Part shown: one piece after another, positions 22,745 through 34,319 of the stretch
Layout: each line of letters starts with the position of its first letter
Numbering within the stretch: the first letter of the stretch is position 1
Assembly (NCBI GenBank): GCA_033807695.1
Contig: CM066303.1
Coordinates: forward strand, 868,001-932,000
Length of the DNA: 64,000 nt
Direction of reading: 5' to 3'
DNA from: Daedaleopsis sinensis
Lineage: Eukaryota; Basidiomycota; Agaricomycetes; Polyporales; Polyporaceae
The notes under the pieces: generated by a model
The model's input: only the letters and a program-made list of their open reading frames with translations
The model's database searches: none
What the model was told of the DNA's origin: nothing
Program-made: the position numbers and the translations under genes

Positions 22745-24195
22745 CTCGTGAATGTTATTCGCGTATACACGGGGACGACGGCTTCTGGCTTGACTAGGAC
22801 GTCCTGGCCCCGGAATTAGCCTGAAGAGCACAAGCAGCGAGAAATTGTCAAAGGGGACACACAATAACCCGAAACGAGAACTAATCACGGGGGCTCTGGT
22901 AGTACCAGAGGTGCGCTGCAAGAACTGCTCAATCGCCGCATTATATCGCGCGAGCTCGGCGTCGACCTCAGGTCCGAAGCTGGGCAGCTGTTCCTTATAC
23001 CGGACGTAAATTGTAATCGTCGACACGCTGTTCGTACATGTCGGTGAGAACGTCGACAGCCTGTCTGTAGGTCACCGTCGCGCTTGATTTTTCTTGACGA
23101 CAGGTTAGCACAAGGCGACACTGCGGAAGGCTGGTGATGGGTCCGCACGTTGAACGAACAGAGATCCTACAACAGAGATGGAGCGTCCGCATCCGGAAGG
23201 CAGCTGCTAGAGAGCGTGCCGATACGCACATTAGGCCAAGCCATGATGTCAATCACTGCCTTGGACATCTCTTGTAGAACCGGGTGGTCCCATACATCCT
23301 CCGGTATCTTCAGATCCAGCGAGTACTCGACCATCGCTACCGTACAACCGAGGAGAATGACCGTGACGATTTTGAGATGTCGCGCATATATTACTCACTT
23401 TCCACCATATTGCCAGCAATCGCTCGAAGGATGTTAAAGTCATCGACAGACATTATTTCGCCCATTGCTCGATTGTCTGCTTGCTCCACCTGCGAGTTCA
23501 TCCAGGTCTCGACGGCGCGGAAGAACCTCGACACGGAGTGAGTAGTCAATGAGGGGAGAGTGGACTTGCTATCGATCCTCACCTGTTGCATGCCACTCCG
23601 GGGCTTCCGGTAGATCAGCGGCCCCAAACACTAGACGCACGTTACACGCACCTTAGTGGACACAGGTCAGGACTAATGGTAACTTTTGATCAGACATACT
23701 CGTGCAGCATAGCGGCATACGAAACGCTTGGGGGAGGTGCATCTGGATTTTGGAGTACTTCCAAGGAAAGACGCCTGCCTTGACTGCATCAGGTGGAGTG
23801 CTCCGTTGTCAGACAGGTCGCCGAACTGTTAATAACAGAGGGACAATGCTTCTTAGTCAAATGGTATGTATCGACGGATAATAGCATACCGAGAATGCCC
23901 ATAGGAGGATTGAAAGACACGTCTCCAGGTTCGCAACGTCGGCATCGAGGGAACTCATCCCGGCGTGCGAGCCATGCGATGAGACAGGAACGTTTTCTTC
24001 TTTCGCCTACAATAACCAGCGTGCCTAGCAAGACCGCCTTATATATCGTGCACAAAGACGAGAACAGCCGAGACGTACCTGTCGAACCACTAGCATCTGA
24101 TGGTCGCTCGCGCGGCGTCGTCGATATGAGGGTTGAGCTTAAACTCGAAGAAGGGGCAGTGGGAGAATACCAAGCACCGGGTAATTGCCAGAGGG
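22745..24195 (-). pseudogene. Sesquiterpene synthase pseudogene
   Basis: A minus-strand copy of the intact terpene synthase at 41.5-43.3 kb, with the same exon order. Recognisable parts are EFKLNPH (about 24130), SHRMA (about 23965), AGMSSLDADVANLETC, DLSDNGAL (about 23810), FFRAVETWMNSQVEQA (about 23520), MVEYSLDLKIPEDVWDHP (about 23330), the DLCSFN microexon (about 23160) and EQLPSFGPEVDAEL (about 22980). Lesions: a TAG just before WFD at the end of exon 1; a one-base deletion after SHR; the first Asp of the DD metal-binding motif changed to Gly; a TGA in the exon matching IWRRFRS; loss of most of the NKEQADGD to MIE stretch; an extra base in the LQTAVDV block; and a donor changed from GTGAGT to GTGATT. 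It cannot make an active cyclase. Confidence 0.85.
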
Positions 24196-25256
24196 AGCAT
24201 CAGGGTCAGAGCAGCGCTATTACGAGTCGGTCGTGACAGCTGGCATGATCGTCTTCGACAACTGGATCTAGGACACATTTAAGGTGGCAGGCTTCAAGTT
24301 CTGATCGGACTCGGGCTACTACTAGTCACTAACGACAACTGCTTTCAATATCAGATCATTGTGTACTTGCCTAGTGAGAGGTTTGGATGAGTACTCACCG
24401 TGCTTCAATATAGGGCATACTTATCAGCAAGCTGTATCCTTCGATACTGATAGCAGTGTATACTCTGAGGGCAGAAGGAAAGGCTTAAGGAAAGGCTGGA
24501 AGAAACGCGCACGACGGTAGTCAGTGACGCGTTATGTCACGCGATTGTGATGCTGTTAGCCGCTGTCACGACTCCGAACACTTATTCCAAGCGTGACGTG
24601 AAGGCATAAGTGGCCGATGGGGGTGGCTGATCATCGATGCATCTCGTGGACCCGATCCGTGACCTGTCGAGACGTGCCATTCTGCCAGTGGACAGCGACC
24701 TCAGGCCTCAGGCTCTACGGCTAATCTCTCTCCGATTTGTTGGAGAAGAGAGTATCTTTTGTCCATAAGGTTTTTTCCAACACCTGTTTGTCGCGTTATA
24801 CACGTGCTAACCTCGACTCCAAGGCTGCGAGTCGCATACATAAGTTCTTCGGACCGTCCCTAGTCACTAGTCACTGGTGACAGGTTTCCTGCGTACTTTC
24901 GGTCTATCCGCGTATTTGATATGCTCTGTCAGCCGCTAACTCTGTCCCTCTCCACGCTGACAAACCCTCTTGTTGCAGAATCTTTGCGCACGAGCTTCAA
25001 CAAGATGGTTTGAAAGAACACCCCTTTCTTCTACGGGCGCTGCGATGAGTCAGCCCTGTCAGCCCACACGTCCGTTATTCTGGAGGATACTTAGATCGGA
25101 CATATGAGCATGGCGATCGCACCATCACTTCCCTGCACCATGCTGAGTAACTGGCATATGCTGCGATCCATCGTCAGGCACGGTCGATCGTATAAAAAGT
25201 CGGGCTTCCTACGTCAATCCTACCACCAACCCTTTTCTCGTCGCATCAGCTTGAAT
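24196..25256 (+). other. Spacer with orphan BTB promoter element and reductase B promoter
   Basis: No gene is seen. A near-perfect BTB promoter element lies at 24527-24543 without an intact BTB gene behind it, and could be left from a lost copy. The 13-base motif CTCAGGCCTCAGG is at 24700-24712. From about 24870 the sequence matches the 5' flanks of reductases A and C. A TATAAAA box at 25191-25197 lies about 65 bases before the copy B ATG. Confidence 0.55.
25191..25197 (+). promoter_or_regulatory. TATA box of reductase copy B
   Basis: TATAAAA about 60-66 bases before the ATG at 25257, in the same place as the TATAAAA of copy C. The flank around it is conserved between the copies. Confidence 0.6.
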
Positions 25257-26596
25257 ATGACAACTACCCACAAGGCCCTCACTCTCTCCTCCAGTCACGG
25301 GGACTACTCAATCAGTGTCGTTCCGACACGGGCCCCAGGCCCTGGCCAGCTCCTAGTCAAAGTGGTAGCGGCGGCGTTGAACCCTGCCGACTGGAAGATC
25401 CCCGAGTGGGCCGCATATGATGTCCAAGCATATCCCCTCACGATGGGTTTCGACGGTGCCGGTGTGGTCGAGGAGGTCGGGAGCGATGTGACGCACTTCA
25501 AGAAGGGCGATCGCATGTGAGACCGTCTCTCCGGACTCGTCTAATGAGCTGAGTGCTGACTCTGACTCGGCGACTGTCGCAGCACGTTCCAGGGCTGGTA
25601 TGACGAGGCTGCGAAGGTCTCCCATGGGACGTTCCAGCAGTACGTTATAGCGCTTGCCGCGGTTGCAGCGAAGGTACGCTATCTCACCCCCTTGTCTGCT
25701 GCTGCAGGACATGCTCACGTCGCATCTCCGGCAGATCCCGGACGATACATTGTTCGAGCAAGCGGCGACCTTGTTCAGCGGGATGGTAGCCGTCGCGAAC
25801 CCGCTATACGCTCACAAGCCCGGCACTGAAAGCCTCAAGCTTTCTCCCCCCTGGGAGGGCGGCCGCGGATTCTACGCCGGGAAGTCCATATTCGTGGCGG
25901 GCGGGTCCGCCCAGGTTGGCCTCTTTGGTGCGTAGTTTCTATCCTTCTCATCAAGATATCGCTGGCTACTAAATTGAATGCCGGTATCTGCTACTAGCCC
26001 TGCAATTCGCGAAGCTCTCGGGCTTCACCAACATCATCGCTACCGCCTCGCTACGCAACTCGGACCTCTTGCGCGAATACGGCGCGACGCACGTCATCGA
26101 CCGTACGCTTCCCGAGGAGAAGATCGTCGAGCAGGTCAAGGCGATCGCCGGCAGCCTAGTCGATCTCTCCTACGACGCTATCTCTGTGCCCGACACGGTC
26201 AAGCTCTCAGTCGCTGTGCTTAAGCCGGACGGTGGCCGACTGGTCTATGTCCTGAACGGACTAGAGGCGGTCGTGCGAGAGCTCACCGCAGGCAAGAAAA
26301 TTGAGGCCGTGTGCGCGCGGGGGTTGCAGTCCTCCCAGCGGAATCTGAACGCACTTGCGGGCCTGTACGCGAAGCTACCTGACCTCCTCCGGGAGCAGGC
26401 CCTGAAGGTTGGTCTCAGACTTGTCGAGTCTTATGGGACGGGCACTGACTTGCCGGACCCCACGCTTTTGTCACAGCCTACGCGATACGAGCTCCTGCCG
26501 GGCGGGTTGGCTGCGATCCCCGGAGGCCTGGAACGGCTGAAGAAGGACCAGGTCAGCGGGAACAAGCTGGTGGTGCTCCCTTTCGATACCGAGTAG
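25257..26596 (+). CDS. MDR-type zinc-binding/enoyl reductase, copy B (intact)
   Basis: Five exons: 25257-25516, 25583-25673, 25735-25927, 25998-26407, 26477-26596; 357 residues with all junctions in frame. The fold is the medium-chain dehydrogenase/reductase family, close to ToxD/LovC-like enoyl reductases and fungal zinc-binding oxidoreductases. The N-terminal GroES-like part has AALNPADWKIPE, GFDGAGVVEEVGSDVTHFKKGDR and FQGWYDE. The Rossmann part has FVAGGSAQVGLFALQFAK and GATHVIDRTLPEE. The C-terminus is PTRYELLPGGL to VSGNKLVVLPFDTE. In copy B the third position of the GGAGQVG motif is Ser. These enzymes reduce enoyl or quinone substrates with NADPH, sometimes in secondary-metabolite clusters; the substrate is unknown. 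The last intron (69 nt) is in frame, so retention is possible. Confidence 0.85.
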
Positions 26597-26974
26597 ACTG
26601 GCTCGCCATTTGTTGCAACTCATGAGCGCAACAGTAGGAGACGACGCCCAGGGAACCGCGCCGGCGGGTTAGTAGTACGAGCGGAAGGGCCGAGTTGCGA
26701 AGGAGGAAGCGGGCACACGTTCCACAAATCCGCCGCGGCGATGTAGTGACCCACTCAGGCTGTACTATTTCCCACAGAGGACGATGAACTTGAATGTTAA
26801 TTGCATCACCGACTCGAAATCGAGTTCAAACTTCAAATTTTAGCCACAACGAGCTTCGGGCTCCGCTTGGCGGAGTTGTAACTTTTCCGTGGGAAGTGAC
26901 GTGACACCTTTCTTTGCTCGTGTCTTTCGTTTGCACCAAGTTTGCACTTTCAGGTTCGCAGCTGACTATTCTAG
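26597..26974 (+). other. 3' flank of reductase B and promoter of the pseudouridine synthase gene
   Basis: The first 200 bases match the 3' flanks of reductases A and C and then diverge. No BTB gene follows here, unlike after A and C. The remainder is the short promoter of the next gene. Confidence 0.5.
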
Positions 26975-28448
26975 ATGTCTTTTAGAGAAAGCATCAAGCG
27001 AACCGCTAATCGTTCGAAAGTCCCTACATCCTCAACTAGAAGATTTGCGCCTAAATCCGCAGGTCCACAGCGCCGAGGTCCGACCGTCGAGCCTTCTTCG
27101 TCACCAGTTGGTGTAGACTCCGCAGACTCGGAGCACCATCCAATCTACAGACTACCTGTGAAGAAAGTACTCCTATACGCCGACCGGGGGCTTGTAGTGC
27201 TGAACAAACCCAATGGCCTGATTTCTCAACTTTTAGAATCGCCTACTCAGAACGCGGTACGGTACCTTTTCTCAAACTCACCAGCTACATACATCTAAAG
27301 AGTCACAACACTGGAAAAAGGAGCCCGGCGTTCAGAATGATGTTCTATCGACACTGTTAACAGGTACAAACTGCGGAGTAATACCCAGTATACCGATCAA
27401 AAGCAAACTGATCGCACATTTTTAGACTTGCGCGAGGAACTAGATATCAAACAGCCGTTGCGAACAGTTCACAGGCTCGACAGGGTATTCACACCATCTT
27501 ACTAAGCTCTCATTTTTTGCGTGCTGACGAAGGATCGACTTTGCTAGCCAACGACTGGAGCTTTAGCTCTCGCATGCTCTAAGGAGAGTGCCAAGGAGTT
27601 CTCGCGCCAGATCTCTAATGGGCAGGCGCAGAAGACATATCTCGCACTGGTGTGCGGCGGCGCATCTGCCTTCAAGGAAAAGAGCGGTCTTATTGAGACC
27701 GAGCTGCAATGTGAGAACGGCTGGGTCCGCATTCCTGGGATCGGGAATGTGTACGAGCGCGACCATGGGGTCGTCCGCAACAGTCCCACCCGAGGGGAAA
27801 GTTGGACCAAGAACGCTATCAGCGAGTACGAAGTGTTGGATAGCTCGGTACGCTTAATTCATATTTAATGTTCGTAGTTTGACTCCATTCCTCCGCCAGC
27901 ACAAAGCACCCGTCTCCCTTCTGAGGCTACGACTTCACACAGGGCACAAGCATCAACTTCGTGTCCACCTCGCCCAGCACCTTCGGAGTGAGTCTCGCAT
28001 CTCCCCATCGTCTACGCCATTCATGACAACCGTCGTCGTCTTCTGCAGCTCCCATACTCGGCGATCACCTCTTTTGCGACGTTCGTTCGCCAGTGTTCAA
28101 GAGCATCAAGCAGGCGATCGGTCCCGTTCCTAGCTCGATGTTCCTACACTCTTCCCGATTCTCACTCGAGGTCCGTGCCATACGCCGCTCATCGCTGATT
28201 TGGCTGATGCGATGCATGCACAGAGATACTGTCCATCGCGGTTCCGTCTCACCATCGGCGCGCCGCTGACATCAAGGTTCATCGACCTCTGTCGGAAGGT
28301 AGGGATCGAGCTTGACGGTGATGACGTGGCGGGCGGAGTATGGGTGGACGGTACAAAAGTCCTGGGTACAGACGCGAATCTCCCAGCAGCGGAAGCACTC
28401 GAACCCGTACTGAAGCTCGGAGGCAAGTGGTACTGGCCTTCTGGGTGA
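26975..28448 (+). CDS. RluA-family RNA pseudouridine synthase
   Basis: Six exons: 26975-27261, 27364-27484, 27548-27847, 27900-27987, 28049-28170, 28224-28448; 380 residues with all phases consistent. Family motifs appear in order: LYADRGLVVLNKPNGLISQ (about residues 65-83), the catalytic HRLDR (132-136, nucleophile Asp135), TTGALALA, KTYLALV, EYEVLDSS, and LLRLRLHTGHKHQLRVHLA followed by TPILGD. The C-terminus FRLTIGAPL to GGVWVDGTKV is typical of fungal members. The enzyme turns uridine into pseudouridine in RNA. The basic Arg/Ser/Lys-rich residues 1-40 would suit a mitochondrial presequence, which would make rRNA of that organelle a likely substrate; this is inference. It is single-copy here and unrelated to its neighbours. 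Confidence 0.85.
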
Positions 28449-29355
28449 CGGGTGCGCCAGTAGGTAGAAGAGCACGAACTGGTGTCGTACTCTGGACATT
28501 CTCAATCTGTCGCAATGAATGCATCCTTCTGGACATTCACCTTTTTCGCTGGTGAATTACTCGTTATCACTATTCGAGACTCGGTAGCTGACAAAGTACC
28601 TTGCTCCAGCTCACATACTTTACATCTCTTCTACAAGGGCGCTATGCTGGTTAACACACGTCCGTTGACCTCGAGGACGTCTGTTGCGACATATTTTCGT
28701 GTCGATCGCACTTGTATTGATTATTATGTCGCTGCGTTATGAAGTATGGTGCGACGTACGTTATCGACCGCAAGCTCCCTTCCTCGGAGACGATCATTGC
28801 AGATGAAAGCATGGGCCAACTTGTACCGCAACACGATGAGAGCGGCAACAACTTGGAAGTTGGAATTCGACAACGCGCTCACGTGCTCTATGGACCTTAG
28901 CTCGTGAAGCGTGTGTTCGCCCACGCGCTTTTAATTTTCTGCGGAGAACAATGGCAAGAACGGCCAGAGATACCCTAGCCGAGGCCCGAATGATTGAACA
29001 AAGAGCAGTCTGTGTCCAGTCTGTGTCATCGAACGAGGGCCGAAATCGGGCAGATAATATAAGTAGTCTATATTGCACTGAGGGGCCCATCCTCCTTCTT
29101 TTCCCTATCCTCCCCTCCTCTCGAATTTGGAAGCAGAAGAACAGGCTCATACTGTGTTGCCGACCGGAAAGAGGTGCACTAGCAACCAATCAGACCGCTA
29201 ACCAACTCAGACCGTCCCCTCCGATTCACCGGAAACCACCGAACCAATTGTCCCTCTTTCTCTCTAACCACGTCCTCCATCTCTCGTGAATCACAAAAAC
29301 CCACCCAACTCCTCTCCCCATCTTTCCGCAGCACTACATATCGACAGACGGGACG
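28449..29355 (+). other. Spacer before the first unknown-family paralogue
   Basis: No gene recognised. The last 120 bases are pyrimidine- and CCA-rich, like a fungal core promoter and 5' UTR. Confidence 0.45.
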
Positions 29356-30467
29356 ATGTTCTCCGCATTCTCGCTGATGGGCACACCGTTCGACCTCCAA
29401 GCCGCCTTGGAGTCGTGGGCCACCTCCGCCCCCGAACACTCCGTGCCGCAGTTCAACGGCAAGCCGAAGCGCAAAGAAGACCCTGCCCCAGATGCATGGC
29501 TCGACCTCGTCGAGAAAGGCTGCTCCGCGCGACGCGTCCCGAAGGCACACTGGCCCGCGGTCGCGAGGCACTTCATGGGGAAGAAGGCGCGAGGGCGGGT
29601 ATGTGAGGTCGAGAAGGTGATGATGGCGCTGCACGGAGAGCAGTGGTCCTGGTCGTGGAAGAACTTCCGCGTCGCGGTCCTGAACATGGGCTGTGAGTTC
29701 CTGATTTCCTCTGTCGTTCCCGGCGGCTGGTTAGGGACTCGGACTGACTCTCAATTCGACCCCTTGGGCCTGGTTACGGATGGTTAGGGAACATCGACGA
29801 GAAGAAGACTCGCGAAATCAACGTCGAGCGCAAGGCGTCCGGGCTGTGGAAGATTGTCACCGGGCAGAAGGACGAGGTGGCCACTCCCGCCTCCGCTCCG
29901 AAGAACGGGAGCGGGAGCAAGCAGTCTGCTACAGCCCCGCCGGCCGCCGGCAAGAAGGCGCTCGCGGATGCGCAGACGAACAAGCTGTCCAAGCAGCCCG
30001 GCAGCGCGCCCAAGCCCGCCGTTCTCCCCTCCAAACCGTCTGGCGACAACAAGAACAAGGAGCAGAATTCGAAGAGCAAGGAAAAGGAAAAAGACAAGCA
30101 GAAGGAGAGCAAGGCCAAGGAGCCCGCCTCGCGCCCCTCGCCCCCACGCTCCAGCTCGCTCTTCTCCCTCCCTGCGCTCCCCTTCCTCCGCGCCCCAGCG
30201 CCGCAGCCCGAGCCGTCCGTGCTTACCAAGATCAGCGCACAGGTCCCGCTCTGGCTCCTCGCGGCAACGGACGCGCTCGCGACGCTCGCGAACGAGAACC
30301 CAGACGTGCTCACCGCGATCGCGACCGGGCTGGTCGCCGTCGGCACGCTCAGCAGCGGAGGCGGCGCAGCCGTCGCGGCGGTCGGGGAGGCGGCCGTCGT
30401 CGTGGGCCGCGCGTTGAAGACGGCGCATGACAGGGTGTACTCTGGCCACCGTGGCCGCGCGCATTGA
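29356..30467 (+). CDS. Unknown-family protein, convergent paralogue 1
   Basis: Exons 29356-29692 and 29788-30467; 338 residues. I do not recognise the family. An N-terminal domain of about 130 residues has WLDLVEKGCSARRVPKAHW, RHFMGKKARGRV, VMMALHGEQWSWSWKNFRVAVLNMGW and then SGLWKIVTG. A linker of about 120 residues is low complexity, rich in Ala, Pro, Ser and Lys, with KSKEKEKDKQKESKAKE. The last 75 residues are hydrophobic and Ala/Gly-rich (WLLAATDALATLANENPDV, then AIATGLVAVGTLSSGGGAAVAAVG). The protein at 30984-32136 on the other strand has the same three-part plan. The tail could insert into or lie on a membrane; that is a guess. The intron sits at the same NMGW position in both genes. 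Confidence 0.75.
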
Positions 30468-30983
30468 GATTTGTGTCGGAAGGAGCACGCACTACGCGTT
30501 CGCTGGAAGATGGGAGGTGTTGCACCGTATGTATTATTGTCTATTGGGCCTATTGCGCGTGTCGTGCGTCGCTGTATTGGATTCCACCGGGCGGGGCCTG
30601 GAGCCTTGTACGCGTCGTGTATTCGTTGTATATATGATAGTGCAGCGATTGGATATGACCGAGTCGTGCATTTCCTGTATGATATACGTCAGCATTGTGA
30701 ACGACAGTGAAAATAAGAGACGTCACTAGATCTGGAGAGGACACTTCTGTTCGCGCGAAGCGTCGAGAGCATGGTCCGCTCACGTTGAAGCACAGGAAGA
30801 TGGACTACTGTACATGTATACATTATTGCTAATAAATGACTGTTATACAAAATGAGCGACGTCCTCGTGTAGTATGCGTCAAACAACCATGTGTGAGCTA
30901 TCGAGAAATGCGGCGAGTCGTACAACAACTCATAAACAGATGCGCGCGCCGACCTATCGTACATCGTCCCCGCGTGGTGAGCT
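30468..30983. other. Convergent spacer between the two unknown-family genes
   Basis: This region holds the 3' ends of both genes. It is AT-richer than the coding parts. I see no gene or repeat. Confidence 0.45.
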
Positions 30984-32136
30984 TCATGACTGGGCCTTGC
31001 AGTTCTCGCCCTGGACGACCTGGATCTTGCCCTCGGTCTGCGACTGGAGGAGCGTCCCGAGCCCGACCGCGAGCGACCCAAGCGCGTGCGCCGTGCTGCT
31101 CGCGAGGAACGCGCCGCCCGCCCCGGCGGATATCGCGGGGAGCGCGGGGAGCGAGCCGACGGTGATGAGCACGGCGGAGAGCGCGGTCATGACCTTCGGG
31201 TGCTCGTTCGTCAGGAACTCGAGCGACTGGCAGGCGTTCACGAGCCAGATCGGCACTTGCGAGACCGTCGTCACGGCTGGAGCGGAGCGCGAGCTGTCAG
31301 TAAGAACGGGGGCGAAGCAGACGTAAGAGCGTGGTACGTACATCCACCGGGAGTCGACGCGGGAGAGGCGACAGCGGAAGACGCGGGCGTCGATACGGGC
31401 GTGGGCTTCGCCGAGAAGAACGAGCTGATGCTCGAGGCGACGGAGCCCGAGACGGAGGAGGATGCGGAACTTGACAATGAGGAGACGGTCTCGATGGAGC
31501 TCATCGTCGCAGATCGTTTAGGCATGGGGATGGGGATGGGGACCGCGGGAAGGTTCTTCATCGTCGCAGTGATGTCGAGCGTATGCCTCGACTTTGGCGG
31601 TGGCCGCGGAGCGAGAGTCGGCTGGACTTTGGGCTCCACTTGAGCCTGCGCAGCGTCCTTGGAGTCCCTGTCGCCCCTGCCGACGATCCACCAGAGGCCA
31701 GAGGGCTTGCTCTCCACCTTGATCGCCTCCGTCCGCTGCGAGTCAATGTCCCCTGTGCCCAGCAGCCAGCCCGCGAGTCAGTTGATAGTCAGCGCTGCAG
31801 ATCCCGATCGACGGTGCGAGGATACTCACAGCCCATGTTGCGCATCGCGATCTTGAAGTTCTTCCACGTCCACCGGTACTTCCCGCCGTGCATGTTCTTC
31901 ATCACGAGCTTTAGCTCGTCGAAGCGCGTCTTGGCCTGACCGGCCAGGTAGTGTTGCGCTAGCTTGTGCCAGTATTCGCGCGGGACCTTGCGCTCGACGC
32001 AGCCGGCTTTGATCTCCTTGAGCCAGTCGTCGACCGGGAGGTCTTTCTTCGGGTTCCCGACGAATCGCGGGGCGTCCTTCCACTGGGCGTAGACGGGCTC
32101 GAGGTCGAACGGCTTGATCTTGAATGCGTTCAGCAT
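30984..32136 (-). CDS. Unknown-family protein, convergent paralogue 2
   Basis: Exons 32136-31830, 31752-31342 and 31276-30984; 336 residues. The N-terminal domain shares with its neighbour the pattern WLKEIKAGCVERKVPREYW, QHYLAGQAKTRF, VMKNMHGGKYRWTWKNFKIAMRNMGW and SGLWWIVG. The linker is Pro/Ser-rich (VSSLSSSASSSVSGSVASS). The C-terminal part has VPIWLVNACQSLEFLTNEHPK and LPALPAISAGAGGAFLASS, again hydrophobic and Gly/Ala-rich. It has an additional intron before the hydrophobic part, with donor at 31341 and the acceptor chosen at 31277; another AG nearby would add a few residues. The two genes face each other with their 3' ends, an inverted duplication older than the BTB segment because the sequences are much more diverged. 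Confidence 0.72.
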
Positions 32137-33681
32137 CTCGGGGTAGGGAAATGTGTAAAAGGCTGTAGACTAGTAGGAGGGGTGTAAGGTTGTGTTCGGA
32201 TGGCCGGACTTGCAGACGGAAGAGAGGGAGTATATAGCTGCAGAGCTGCGAGCCGGGATTGCGGGCGATGAACGCCTCGCTGCTGACACGCAGCAGTCGA
32301 CAAGCGAGCTGGCGCTCGGTCAAAGTGTTATGAACGGTCTGGGCGAAGGGGGGCGGAGATGGGACGAAGATCGCGAGGTTAGATCGAGTTCTGAATGGGC
32401 GATGCCAGTGACAGGTGCACTGTTTTCGGAAAGTGCAAGTAAGCGAGGCGTTCAAACGCGCTGCTTACCGGCTTGGGGTACCACTGTTCTGCGTGGGATC
32501 CTCGTGCATGCCCTCAAATCTCTCGGACTCACAGAGACGATGGGGCACGAGGATCAGGACCGCGTGTTCTGGACGCAGTTCCCGGAACATCCTCAGCTGA
32601 GCACGCTGAAGTGAAGGATGACCCCAAGCAATCTGGTTATTAGCAAGGGTCGTCTATATGAGGCCACACTATGCACAGCTGCTGCTCCTCTGTTAGGAGG
32701 TCGAGTAGAGTATCGAGCGAGGCGTACGTACCCTATGACACCATTTCGCGACTGGGCTTTTTCATGTCATTTTCCAGCAAATCCTGCTGTGCTGTGGTCT
32801 TGTGATACGGGAGAAGGTTCATGCCTGCTCACCTGCCTTCATAGCCGCGTCTTCACGACCCTGGGGCACCCCGTCCAACGAGGGCCCGGTTATGTCGTTC
32901 TGAAAAGTTCTCAAGCCGTCGGACGCCAGGTCCGAGTGTGGGGTACATGCCGAGGGCATGCGCAGTGCGAAACTGCGAATCGTAGCGTCGAAGCGTTCGA
33001 CGCAGTAAGTAGAAGTCAAGTCGGAAACAACGGGCTTCCTAGCGGTTCATTGAAGCGGGTCCTGGTCTCCCTTAGTCAGACGGTCGAAGGTCTATCGAGG
33101 CGAGGAGCGGACGATCCTTTTCACCGACCTCATGCAATGTTTCGGTGATTCGGGTATTGCACCGAGTCCTTCATGGAATAGGAATAACAGGGAACAATAT
33201 AAGAGCCTGTCTTGTCTGAGGATTGTGGGTCTTGTCGCAAGCTTTCTGCACGCCCTCCAGTATAAGTAGCTGAGTAGCAGATGAGGACACGGAGCGGCTC
33301 GTAGTGGATGAGAGTCTTACATGCACCTTTGGTTAACGAGAAGTGGTAAGCGGGGGGTTTTTCAGCCTTGCAGGCAGATTGTATTCTCCAATGCGTAGGC
33401 GTGTTAGAAGTGTCGGGACATCGTAGCACATGGATAAGGAGTAATCTTGGACAAGCTGTACGCGCGAGCGCGACGCGACCTGACGCGACGCGTTGTCGGA
33501 GAGCAAAACACATGCTGACAAACTCCGATTCTGATGTTGGTTCAAGTCAGTTCAGTTTTGACGTGAACATATCCCTCTGAATTGAACCAAGTTGACCAGC
33601 ATCCGCCTTCCTCGTGCCTCCTCGTGCTTAGCCCTGCAGCATCTCGCGTACTTCTACTATTAACTTCCCCCACGTAACACC
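32137..33681. other. Intergenic region between paralogue 2 and ARPC5
   Basis: About 1.5 kb. Plus-strand open frames at 32192-32614 and 32618-33148 have no ATG-supported domain or splice pattern that I recognise. The left part is the promoter of the minus-strand gene; the right end has the CCCCCACG pyrimidine-rich leader of ARPC5. No RNA gene or repeat noticed. Confidence 0.4.
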
Positions 33682-34319
33682 ATGGATGTGAACTTTCGAA
33701 AGATCGACATCGACCAGTATGACGAGGATGCTCTCCTCGACACCGAACTTTATGACTATGATCCGCGAGACTCTGCCCAAGCATTGAACGAGACGAAGCA
33801 GAACGCAGTAGCTGTGCGGAGTTCACTAGCCAAGTATGCATTGCCTTTCATCTTAGACGAATCACGGCTCACCTCCGACAGAAACGACTACGTTGGGGCC
33901 CTTACACTCGTGCTGGAGAGTGCACCGTACGGCCCGAATGTCGAGGAAGCGAAGGTGCGTGCCTACCCCATCTACCTCTACCGGCAGTCTCTCCCGATCC
34001 TCACTGCGGACCTGCTGCGACAGAATCTGAACCTGCAGACCCTTGTGTCAATACTTAACAGCACGAAGGCGACGGACATTCCGGGGATCGTGAAGGCTCT
34101 GTCGACGGATGCGCAGGATACCCTGATGAAGTACGTTTACAAAGGCATGGCGCTGCCAGGATGGGGCGATTTGAGCGGGAGTGTGCTGCTGGGCTGGCAC
34201 GAGAAGGTACGTTCGTCCTGAAAGATCCAGCGATGTTTCAAGCTCATCCCACTCAGTTGACGGAGGTCGCTGGGACCGGCTGTATCGTGCGCGCGATGAC
34301 GGACAGGCGAATTGTATAA
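33682..34319 (+). CDS. ARPC5: Arp2/3 complex subunit 5 (p16-Arc)
   Basis: Four exons: 33682-33833, 33882-33954, 34024-34206, 34257-34319; 156 residues, the normal length. Diagnostic blocks are VNFRKIDIDQYDEDALLDTELYDYDPRD at the N-terminus, then VGALTLVLESAPYGP, LQTLVSILNSTKATDI, LMKYVYKGMALPGW and the C-terminal WHEKLTEVAGTGCIVRAMTDRR. The protein is the smallest subunit of the seven-protein Arp2/3 complex, which nucleates branched actin at endocytic patches and the hyphal tip. Introns are 48, 69 and 50 nt and all frames close, so this is an ordinary functional housekeeping gene. It is useful as a marker of the conserved middle block. Confidence 0.95.

Noticed and set aside
27848..27899. Apparent frameshift in the pseudouridine synthase gene after EYEVLDSS
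   Set aside because: The first AG gives a 30-nt intron and the wrong frame, but the acceptor ending at 27899 gives a 52-nt intron with a perfect frame (DSS to HKAPVSLL).
29784..30488. Long minus-strand open frames opposite paralogue 1
   Set aside because: They are antisense to a GC-rich, low-complexity coding region and have no splice or domain support.
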